Shown here in pieces: positions 1 through 4,979 of a stretch of 5,045 nt of DNA. The notes beneath the pieces were generated by a model. That model was given only the letters and a program-made list of their open reading frames with translations. It had not been told where the DNA came from and did no database searches. Position numbers and translations under genes: made by a program. The stretch's first letter is position 1; every line of letters begins with the position of its first letter. The DNA comes from Methanomassiliicoccales archaeon (GTDB taxonomy: Archaea > Thermoplasmatota > Thermoplasmata > Methanomassiliicoccales > Methanomethylophilaceae). The stretch spans positions 1 through 5,045 of the forward strand of contig CAAFZG010000106.1 of the NCBI GenBank assembly GCA_900767505.1. Direction: 5' to 3'.

Positions 1-375
1 ACCACCGGAAGAATCGAGATGGAATTCTCCTTCGGAGATTGCGTCTACGGTTTCGAACTGGTACCGAACGACGAGGAAAAGCTGGTCTTCAGGCGCGAAT
101 ATCACGGCAGGGGCGATGCAAGGTCGGACTTCGATCGTACGCCGTACGGCTACGAGTCGGAGTGCGGGAGGGGAGTACCCGGTCTAGAACACGGCATCGG
201 GCCTGTGTTGGAGGCCAGGAAGTGGAAGTTGTATCGCTTCCACGATACCACCTCGACTGCTAGAATGAGACAGGCCGGATGGTTGTCCGATTCTGCATCT
301 CTGCATCATGACGCATCCAACCTGGCGCCGTTCCTGTACATGTTGAAGCAGTCGTTTCCGAACTCTTATGGTAAC
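1..375 (+). pseudogene. AAA-family ATPase fragment, interrupted by insertion
   Basis: The frame is open from the window edge, so the N-terminal part with the P-loop lies outside; ATG at 19 is probably internal. Counting from that Met, residues 69-81 read WKLYRFHDTTSTA and residues 98-107 read DASNLAPFLY, followed by a proline-serine-tyrosine stretch ending at Asn119. This matches the region of RecF/SMC-like predicted ATPases (COG4637 type) that usually reads HFHDTS...DGSNLAAFLYxLxxxxPxSYxxI. The expected continuation (Ile, then an APFF-type segment with the Walker B half) is missing. The frame instead runs about 13 foreign residues to a stop at 415-417, so the break lies at about 373-378. These ATPases are often solitary or paired with a TOPRIM/DUF4276-like partner; none is visible here. 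The family call rests on motif memory. The role of this protein is unknown, and the gene is almost certainly inactive. Confidence -1.
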
Positions 376-420
376 TGGTCAGGGGGGTGTCTTCACTACG
401 ACATCAATAGTGTCTGATCT

Positions 421-2082
421 TCAGGATGACAGGCCGATGGCGTCGGCCCACTGACCTTTGAATGCCATCGATAGTGCCTTGTACGCGGATACTCCGTGCT
501 TGCGGGCAGTATCTATGTACGACATGATATCGAGATACTGCTGCAGGCATCTCGTCGAGCGGAAGCATCCCGAGACCTTCGTCTTGGTCTTGACGAATCT
601 GAATGCTCTCTCGGCCAGATTGTTGTCGAAGCAGACTGCGAAGTCCCTAGCGAACAGGCAGACCGCATCCTCCATCCGGCGGAGGCGTTCGATCAGGGAG
701 CGTTCCTTCCCCTTCTTCCTCCTGCCCCGTCTCTTCTCCGAAGGCGGGGGCGGAGGCGGACACTCCGTGTCCGCGGCATCGAGGATCTCCGCATACCTGC
801 GATGGAATCCTTCCAGGACATCATCCGGTAGCGAGGACGCGCCGGAGGCCATGGCCTCCTCCTTCGCTTCCTTCATCCCGATCAGCAGTTCGGCGAACAT
901 CGAGGCCCATCCATGCCCTGTGTTCTCGGTCACGCTCTTCAGTTCCCGGAGGATGTGCGCGTTGCACAGTCCGTGTCTGAGCCCTTCGAATTTCCAGTAC
1001 GGCGTCCAGCAATCGTGGATGATGGTCCCTTTGACACGGGGTATCACGTTCGCTTCCACCATCCCCTCGTATCCGCGGATGCGGCTCATGCGAAGGCAGG
1101 TGAACTCGGGGTTCGAAGCTCCATGTATCCACACGTTCCTGCTGACGAGCTCCGTCACAGGTTCCTTCTCGTCGTCCGTGCAATCGCCCGATTCGGCTTT
1201 CAAGATCTCGACAACGGCTCTCGTACCGGTCTCATCGCAGTTCGCGATCGGACTGGTGGCGACCGCATCGGCGATCAAGCCCATTGCGGGGGCCACCGCC
1301 CTAGCGCATCTCTCCGTCAAGGCGATCACGGTCGAAGTGCCCATGTTCAGACCGGACATCCCGTTGATGACCTCGGCGATGCGCTTGTCGCTCATCGCCC
1401 CGTAGGAATCCAGGATGCCTGCGGTGACTGCGACTCCGTCGCCGTACTGGACGAACGCTTTGACGCCTTCCGGGAAGACGCCCGTGTCCTCTTCCGCATT
1501 CGCGGAAGGGCACGAACTCCTTCTGAGAGCCCTGTACTCCGTGACGGTGACCTTCACTTCCATATCGACGACGGTGCGTTTCTCTGCACAGGAGAATGCT
1601 CCCTCGGATTCGCATTCGTCTCTTCTCCGGCAATTCTCGCATCCCGGAGGATAGAGTATGACAACTTTGTCGGCTTCGTGCGGTACCGTTATGGTACTGC
1701 CGGGATGACCTATCTGGCCACCGGGTCTCCTGCCGGTACTCTGGCGCAGGCTCCTCTTCTTCGACCTCTGCCAAGGTCTGTCGCTCGACGGCGGCAAAGA
1801 ACTGTTCCCGGAATTCATGCCGACCTTGCGACGGAGATCTCTCAACTCTTCGATGATGGGATCCTTTTCCGAGAACTCGGCGAGGGCATCGTCTGCATCG
1901 ATATTCCTGGTTCTGAGGATCTTTCTGAAGATGTCGTTCTCCTTCTTGAGACGCTTGACCTCATCATCCTTGTGTTGGTTGTCCTCCTCAAGTTGACGAA
2001 TCCTTTCGAGCAGATCTTCCATGGATTCGGGTCCGTGTTCCGAGGAATCGCCCTCTTTCTTCGTGATCTCCTTTTCGGCCAT
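421..2082 (-). CDS. tnpC: IS66-family transposase (TnpC-like), intact
   Basis: This 553-residue DDE transposase would catalyse cut-and-join of the surrounding insertion sequence. From Met1 (ATG at 2082-2080) the order is as follows. A charged coiled-coil-like segment spans about 20-60. The IS66 signature MNSGNSSLPPSSDRP is at 89-103 and GRRPGGQIGHPGS at 117-129. A cysteine cluster (Cys148, 151, 157, 165, 191) stands where the IS66 zinc finger normally lies. The catalytic core has Asp283 in CDETG, Asp357 in HDCWTPYW and Glu491 in DNNLAERAFR. The typical C-terminal tail includes SYIDTARKHG. A Pro6 run and a basic stretch (442-461) separate the last two acidic residues. The frame could extend to an ATG at 2142, but that ATG overlaps the likely TATA box, so Met at 2082 is preferred; a weak GGAG lies 10 bases before it. 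The gene has no frameshift or internal stop and could be active. Confidence -1.
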   Translation of the reverse strand: MAEKEITKKEGDSSEHGPESMEDLLERIRQLEEDNQHKDDEVKRLKKENDIFRKILRTRNIDADDALAEFSEKDPIIEELRDLRRKVGMNSGNSSLPPSSDRPWQRSKKRSLRQSTGRRPGGQIGHPGSTITVPHEADKVVILYPPGCENCRRRDECESEGAFSCAEKRTVVDMEVKVTVTEYRALRRSSCPSANAEEDTGVFPEGVKAFVQYGDGVAVTAGILDSYGAMSDKRIAEVINGMSGLNMGTSTVIALTERCARAVAPAMGLIADAVATSPIANCDETGTRAVVEILKAESGDCTDDEKEPVTELVSRNVWIHGASNPEFTCLRMSRIRGYEGMVEANVIPRVKGTIIHDCWTPYWKFEGLRHGLCNAHILRELKSVTENTGHGWASMFAELLIGMKEAKEEAMASGASSLPDDVLEGFHRRYAEILDAADTECPPPPPPSEKRRGRRKKGKERSLIERLRRMEDAVCLFARDFAVCFDNNLAERAFRFVKTKTKVSGCFRSTRCLQQYLDIMSYIDTARKHGVSAYKALSMAFKGQWADAIGLSS

Positions 2083-2100
2083 GGCAGCTGTGCTCCGTCG

Positions 2101-2120
2101 ATGCGCGATTGGTCGCGCAT
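2101..2120. repeat. Palindrome in the transposase leader (operator or leader hairpin candidate)
   Basis: ATGCGCGA and TCGCGCAT form a perfect 8-bp inverted repeat around TTGG. It sits exactly between the TATA box and the start codon of the transposase, over the predicted transcription start. It could bind a dimeric repressor or fold at the 5' end of the mRNA. The ATGCATGCAT next to it (2121-2130) is itself self-complementary. The role is inference from position. Confidence -1.
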
Positions 2121-2130
2121 ATGCATGCAT

Positions 2131-2138
2131 CATATAAA
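2131..2138 (-). promoter_or_regulatory. TATA box of the IS66 transposase gene
   Basis: On the minus strand the bases read TTTATATG, within GCTTTATATGATG. An archaeal transcript would start about 25 bases on, near 2109, giving a leader of about 27 nt before the ATG at 2082. This placement is the main reason for rejecting the upstream in-frame ATG at 2142. No transcript data support it. Confidence -1.
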
Positions 2139-2171
2139 GCACTTTGTGAGGAATGCCCAGACGACATACGA

Positions 2172-2212
2172 AGAATCGTGCCGATGGACCGTAGGTCCTT
2201 CGGCACAGAATC
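2172..2212. repeat. 29-bp palindrome bracketed by 6-bp direct repeats
   Basis: GTGCCGATGGACC (2178-2190) and GGTCCTTCGGCAC (2194-2206) are inverted copies with one mismatch in 13, around a GTA loop. AGAATC flanks the hairpin immediately on both sides (2172-2177 and 2207-2212). A palindrome with abutting direct repeats looks like a tiny insertion with a target duplication, or a REP-like unit. It lacks a following T-run in either direction, so a terminator is unlikely. Confidence -1.
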
Positions 2213-2277
2213 AGCAGGATCTTGGAAATGGATGGGATCCCGAGAAAGAGATTGAAAATGGCATAAGGGGCGTAAAT

Positions 2278-2418
2278 TCAAAACTGGCAAAACTGCTTGA
2301 AAACGCCTTCCAGAGCTGACGCTGATCCCGCATCGAATGTTGCTTCGTAGCTCCGTTCGTCTTCCTCGTATTCTTCTTCCGACTTGTGAAATCCGTGCTT
2401 CCTGTGCACCTTCCCCAA
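2278..2418 (-). pseudogene. Small coding remnant or small protein gene, unknown function
   Basis: On the minus strand an open frame ends at TGA 2280-2278. Its peptide is acidic in the middle (HKSEEEYEEDERSYEATF) and ends EGVFKQFCQF. Codon choice resembles the neighbouring real genes (AAG, GAA, TAC, TTC, TCG). There is no in-frame ATG; the stop upstream is at about 2468-2466. Coordinates here use a TTG start giving 46 residues, but the coding look continues up to about 2455 with DAYKKCQDATCATLG. Two readings are possible. It may be the 3' end of a gene cut off by the IS1634-like element, or a small protein with a non-ATG start driven by the minus-strand TATA box. I do not recognise it, and confidence that it is translated is low. 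Confidence -1.
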
Positions 2419-2457
2419 AGTGGCACAGGTCGCATCCTGACATTTTTTGTATGCATC

Positions 2458-2465
2458 TTTTATAT
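2458..2465 (-). promoter_or_regulatory. TATA box directed leftward
   Basis: The minus strand reads TATATAAA preceded by purine-rich AAAAAGTAA, a plausible BRE. Transcription would start near 2436, one base from an ATG at 2435-2433 that is in a different frame from the small remnant. It could drive the small remnant or read toward the IS66 transposase. Confidence -1.
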
Positions 2466-2505
2466 ATTACTTTTTCTTCTAATATTTTTATTTTACGATA
2501 ATTGA

Positions 2506-2513
2506 TATATAAA
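2506..2513 (+). promoter_or_regulatory. TATA box of the IS1634-like transposase gene
   Basis: TATATAAA lies within GATATATAAAGAAAAC, with CGATAATT upstream as a possible BRE. Its centre is about 23 bases before the ATG at 2532, and no Shine-Dalgarno precedes that ATG. This spacing predicts a leaderless or near-leaderless transcript, a common archaeal arrangement. Confidence -1.
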
Positions 2514-2531
2514 GAAAACATATAGCCAGAC

Positions 2532-3034
2532 ATGATTCCGAAGGCCGTACTGGATCGCGGAGACTATGAGTTCGAAGGCCTCCCTCCGGCGGTAGCGATC
2601 TATTTCGCCGCATTGGAACAGTCTGGTTGCAGAGAAATCGTCGAATCGTTCCGGTCGGAGTTCGAGAAGGAGGAGAGGAAATCCGGAAAGCATGTTCCGA
2701 TCAGGAATCTCGATGCTTCCATGGCCTTCAAAGCGTACTCCGGAACGATGTTCACGAATGGCCAGAGGTACCCGCTCTATGAGACTCGCCATTTCTACGC
2801 CTCGTCGCCGACAGACGCCATTTTCGGAGCAGCCGTCAAACCCAGATCGCTCAGCGACACCAATCTCGCAGGGAGGATGGAGGACCTGATGGAAGTGGAT
2901 ACCGACGAACTCGTCTGGCAGTTCTCACATAGGGCCAGAGAGTTCTTCGGCCTGGATTCGAACGACTATTTCTTCGACAATACGGATGTCGACTTCTTCG
3001 GAATAGCCCGTCCCGATGGGACGGGCAAGGCGGC
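2532..3034 (+). pseudogene. N-terminal part of IS1634/IS4-superfamily-like transposase, cut by the intron
   Basis: About 167 codons from ATG 2532 remain before the group II intron. Residues 54-121 (HVPIRNLDASMAFKAYSG, then NGQRYPLYETRHFY, then VKPRSLSDTNLAGRMEDL) follow the DUF4277-type N-terminal pattern of IS1634-family transposases, where a helical domain with PLY...FY and DLNDDxLGRxLD precedes the catalytic core. Residues 147-157 (FFDNTDVDFFG) fit the first catalytic strand, so Asp149 is the probable first Asp of the triad. The remaining catalytic residues and C-terminus are absent: the frame runs into intron RNA and stops at 3084-3086. Sequence beyond the intron does not resume the protein in the frames tested. 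The family call is by motif pattern; a related DDE family remains possible. It is inactive unless the intron splices to a true 3' exon, which is not seen here. Confidence -1.
3006..3026. repeat. Perfect hairpin immediately upstream of the intron insertion site
   Basis: GCCCGTCCC and GGGACGGGC form a 9-bp perfect inverted repeat around GAT. It ends 8 bases before the intron's 5' end at 3035. Class C group II introns choose targets just after terminator-like hairpins, so this is probably the recognised target structure. Here the hairpin is also part of the transposase coding sequence (ARPDGTG). Confidence -1.
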
Positions 3035-3479
3035 GTGTGCCCAGCATGGGGCGAATCTAGAGGGTGAAAGTCCCTTACGGGCCTGACCGCAGGAACCGTT
3101 AGCCGAAACCAAGGTGCCCACCGCGAGATGGGGTCCGAAAGAAGGTCTAGGCAAAATCCCGTGGCGATGAACAAGAAGCGGATAGTAGGCAGTGGAGTGG
3201 GGCGAGCCTGCGCCAGATGGCGAAGCCCGATGCGGTACGGACACCAAGCTGTATATCCGACGCTCAGACCCAGCCAGGTCTGACATCATGGGAGGAAAGA
3301 ATCGCACCCTTACCTGGGGAGGCCTGGACATCTGCCGAAAGGCAATCGGACATCAAGGTATGCCAAGATGTTCCGAGGATGTCCAGGAGTCAGCAGAGGC
3401 ATAGTAGACCAGAGCCTGGAACGACTCCGGTCGAAGGCCGAAAGGCCACCACAAACCGTGACATTAGAAGAGGCATGGC
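3035..3479 (+). ncRNA. Group II intron ribozyme, 5' domains (D1 to start of D4)
   Basis: This 445-base segment before the maturase gene is structural RNA, not protein coding. Visible helices include TCAGACC/GGTCTGA (3264-3270 with 3277-3283, 6-nt loop), TGCC-GAAA-GGCA (3333-3344), GGCC-GAAA-GGCC (3436-3447), and a longer-range 10-bp perfect pairing CCTGGACATC (3323-3332) with GATGTCCAGG (3378-3387) that encloses the first GAAA hairpin. GAAA loops are the usual tertiary contacts of group II introns. The AGTCAGCAGAGGCATAGTAG stretch (3389-3408) resembles a conserved run seen before the protein gene in related introns. Individual domain borders and EBS elements were not assigned. Confidence -1.
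3466..3473 (+). promoter_or_regulatory. Shine-Dalgarno-like site of the intron reverse transcriptase
   Basis: AGAAGAGG ends six bases before ATG 3480 and supports that start over the in-frame ATG at 3564. The transposase upstream has no such site, so the intron gene carries a bacterial-style start signal. Confidence -1.
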
Positions 3480-4964
3480 ATGCAGAGACAGCAGATAACA
3501 TTGGACAGCTTCCATTGCGGAGATAGGGCGGAACCTGAAACAAGCAGTGGCGAAGCGCCGAGCATGACAGGTACAGAATCAGTGGACACGGGCCCTTACG
3601 ACCATCTGATGAAGGCAGTGATCGATGACAACAACATCGATGAGGCACTGAAACGGGTCGTCGGAAACCGCGGGGCTCCCGGAGTGGACGGAATGAACGT
3701 CTCCGAACTGGAGCCTTGGCTCAAACTCAATCGTGAGTTCTTGAAGGACGAACTGGAGTCGGGGCGGTATGCCCCGACACCTGTAAGGCGCAAGGAGATT
3801 CCGAAGGACAGCGGAGGAACCAGGAAGCTTGGAATACCCACAGTCTGCGACCGTCTGGTCCAGCAGATGATAGCCCAGGTCCTGGAACCGTTGTACGACC
3901 CGACGTTCTCCGAGTCCAGCTATGGATTCAGGCCGGGTCGGAGTGCTGTCGATGCGGTGATGAAGGTCAGAGAATACTACGACCAGGGCTATGTGATGGC
4001 CGTGGGGATAGACTTGGAGAAGTTCTTCGATACGATTCAGCATGATTTCATGATGAACATCCTGCGGGAACGTGTCAAGGACAAGACCTTGATTCACATC
4101 ATTAAGAAATTCCTTAGGGCAGGCGTCGTACTGCCAAACGGTCTCACCGAAGCCACCTGGGAGGGGGCCCCGCAAGGGGGCCCGCTCTCGCCCCTGCTAT
4201 CCAATATTTATCTCGACAAGCTCGACAAGGAACTCGAAGCCAGAGGGCTGAAGTTCTGCAGATACGCGGACGACAGTCTGATTCTGGTCAGATCGAGTCG
4301 TTCGGCCGAGCGGGTATGCGAATCAGTAACCAGATTCGTGGAGAAGGACCTGAAGCTCAGGGTCAACAGGGAGAAGACGGAAATCGGCTCTCCGAAGACT
4401 TTGAAATTCCTCGGGTTCAAGCTCTCCCGAACTGCTTCAGGAACGGGACTGACCCCGCATCCGAAGGCCATTGCGAAGTTCAAGAAGACCGTTCGCGGAA
4501 TCACCAAGAGGAACCGCGGAATCGCGGTCGGAAAGATGCTGGAAGAGCTGAATGAGTTCATGAAGGGATGGATAGGGTACTACGGAGCCACCACCAGTAG
4601 CAATAGATTCAAGAAGCTGGATGAGTGGGTCCGTAGGCGTGTACGGCAGTTCATCTTCAAGAAGTGGAAGAACAAGTATACGCGGGTGCGGAACCTGACG
4701 GCTCTGTGCCCTCCGTACTGGCGGACGCCGAACGGCAGGCCCACCTTGGATTGGGTGAAACAGTGCTGGGGAGCTGTCCGTACGGACAGCTACTGGCACG
4801 CCGTGAAGCACCCGGCTGTTCACAAGGCCATGAGCAACTCATGGCTGAAGGAACAGGGTATGTTCTTCCTCATGGACGATTGGGAAGCGGTTAAGGAAAG
4901 GTGGACCAACCGCCGTATGCCGTCCGGCACGTACGGTGGTGTGAGAGGGCAACCGAGGGCTTAA
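3480..4964 (+). CDS. ltrA: Group II intron reverse transcriptase/maturase
   Basis: This 494-residue protein should bind the intron RNA, assist splicing, and copy the intron at its target by target-primed reverse transcription. RT blocks appear in order: GNRGAPGVDGM (62-72); RRKEIPKDSGGTRKLGIPTV (103-122, block 2); SYGFRPGRSAVDAV (147-160); GIDLEKFFDTIQHD (176-189) with catalytic Asp178; GAPQGGPLSPLLSNIYLD (229-246); RYADDSLILV (261-270) with Asp264 and Asp265; and KFLGFKL (309-315). A maturase (GIIM/X) region follows at about 325-400 (LNEFMKGWIGYYG). The C-terminus lacks an HNH endonuclease, so priming probably uses nascent DNA strands. The last 18 residues, from Asn477, are encoded by the ribozyme's D5 and D6, with the stop in the D6 loop. 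An alternative start is Met29-equivalent ATG 3564. The gene is intact; ltrA is used as a generic name. Confidence -1.
   Translation: MQRQQITLDSFHCGDRAEPETSSGEAPSMTGTESVDTGPYDHLMKAVIDDNNIDEALKRVVGNRGAPGVDGMNVSELEPWLKLNREFLKDELESGRYAPTPVRRKEIPKDSGGTRKLGIPTVCDRLVQQMIAQVLEPLYDPTFSESSYGFRPGRSAVDAVMKVREYYDQGYVMAVGIDLEKFFDTIQHDFMMNILRERVKDKTLIHIIKKFLRAGVVLPNGLTEATWEGAPQGGPLSPLLSNIYLDKLDKELEARGLKFCRYADDSLILVRSSRSAERVCESVTRFVEKDLKLRVNREKTEIGSPKTLKFLGFKLSRTASGTGLTPHPKAIAKFKKTVRGITKRNRGIAVGKMLEELNEFMKGWIGYYGATTSSNRFKKLDEWVRRRVRQFIFKKWKNKYTRVRNLTALCPPYWRTPNGRPTLDWVKQCWGAVRTDSYWHAVKHPAVHKAMSNSWLKEQGMFFLMDDWEAVKERWTNRRMPSGTYGGVRGQPRA
4909..4940 (+). ncRNA. Group II intron domain 5 (catalytic hairpin)
   Basis: ACCGCCGTA (4909-4917) pairs with TACGGTGGT (4932-4940) over 9 bp, including the expected G-U wobble (G4912-U). 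A two-base CG bulge (4930-4931) follows, then a 4-bp helix TGCC/GGCA and a GTCC loop (4922-4925). The catalytic triad is C4911-G4912-C4913, the CGC form known from class C introns rather than AGC. At the same time these three bases are the codon of Arg478 of the maturase. Confidence -1.
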
Positions 4965-4977
4965 GCCCTCGGACCCT
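4946..4977 (+). ncRNA. Group II intron domain 6 with branch-point A
   Basis: AGGG (4946-4949) pairs with CCCT (4974-4977), and CCGAGGGC (4953-4960) pairs with GCCCTCGG (4965-4972) around a TTAA loop. A4973 is left unpaired between the two helices opposite CAA, and is the likely lariat branch point. The TAA stop of the maturase (4962-4964) lies in the loop. The upper part is a perfect 20-bp palindrome. Confidence -1.
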
Positions 4978-4979
4978 AC

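Larger units (their letters stand above)
376..2145 (-). mobile_element. IS66-family insertion sequence (minimum extent, ends unresolved)
   Basis: The element is defined by an intact IS66-type transposase gene and by the point where the ATPase frame breaks (about 376, where TGGTCAGGGGGGTGTC begins). The right limit given only includes the transposase promoter; the true right end may lie anywhere up to about 2460. IS66 ends usually begin GTAA with 8-bp target duplications. A GTAA occurs at 371-374, but I found no matching inverted end or 8-bp repeat to the right. Only the large transposase gene is present, without the tnpA and tnpB accessory genes of classical IS66; this resembles the ISBst12-type subgroup, which carries tnpC alone. 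Confidence -1.
2143..2531. other. Intergenic junction between the IS66 and IS1634-like elements
   Basis: No full gene could be supported between the upstream limit of the IS66 transposase frame and the next start codon. The stretch holds the flanked palindrome (2172-2212), the small minus-strand remnant (2278-2418), and a sharply AT-rich segment (about 2441-2525) with several T-runs on the plus strand and two divergent TATA boxes. The right end of the IS66 element and the left end of the IS1634-like element must both lie here, but neither has a clear inverted repeat. Confidence -1.
3035..4979 (+). mobile_element. Group II intron with reverse transcriptase/maturase
   Basis: The 5' end GTGTGCCCAGC fits the GUGYG consensus and is followed by a GGGTGAAAGTCCC segment typical of bacterial-type group II introns. 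The reverse transcriptase gene occupies 3480-4964. D5 (4909-4940) and D6 (4946-4977) are recognisable, and the 3' end is placed after CCCTAC. That gives an AY end, with the bulged branch-point A4973 six bases upstream of the last base; an end at 4984 (CGAT) cannot be excluded. The total is about 1.95 kb. The CGC catalytic triad, the hairpin before the insertion site and the lack of an HNH endonuclease domain in the protein suggest a class C-like intron, but that class call is tentative. All parts needed for splicing and mobility appear present. Confidence -1.

Noticed and set aside
387..416. Direct repeats GTGTCT at 387-392 and 411-416
   Set aside because: Only six bases with no further copies; could be a transposase-binding repeat but equally chance.
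458..1405. Second long plus-strand open frame (315 codons) opposite the same gene
   Set aside because: Serine/proline-rich shadow of the transposase codons with no motif.
913..2319. Long plus-strand open frame (468 codons) opposite the IS66 transposase
   Set aside because: It is the antisense of an intact, motif-rich transposase; its protein is low-complexity and shows no recognisable domain.
2443..2495. T-runs on the plus strand as an archaeal terminator
   Set aside because: No plus-strand gene ends upstream of it, and the same bases form two TATA promoters, which explains the AT content better.
1988..2533. Minus-strand frame of 181 codons across the junction
   Set aside because: It overlaps the start of the transposase in another frame and crosses the AT-rich promoter; arginine- and serine-rich shadow composition.
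3248..3252. GCTGT as EBS1 pairing with the GCGGC end of the 5' exon
   Set aside because: It pairs only with two G-U pairs over five bases, and its position in domain 1 could not be confirmed without folding.
3192..3498. Short plus-strand open frames before the reverse transcriptase
   Set aside because: They lie in the structured 5' RNA of the intron and are broken by helices with GAAA loops; no coding signal.
4953..4972. 20-bp palindrome as an intrinsic terminator after the reverse transcriptase
   Set aside because: It has no T-run and fits the upper helix of intron domain 6 with the bulged A.
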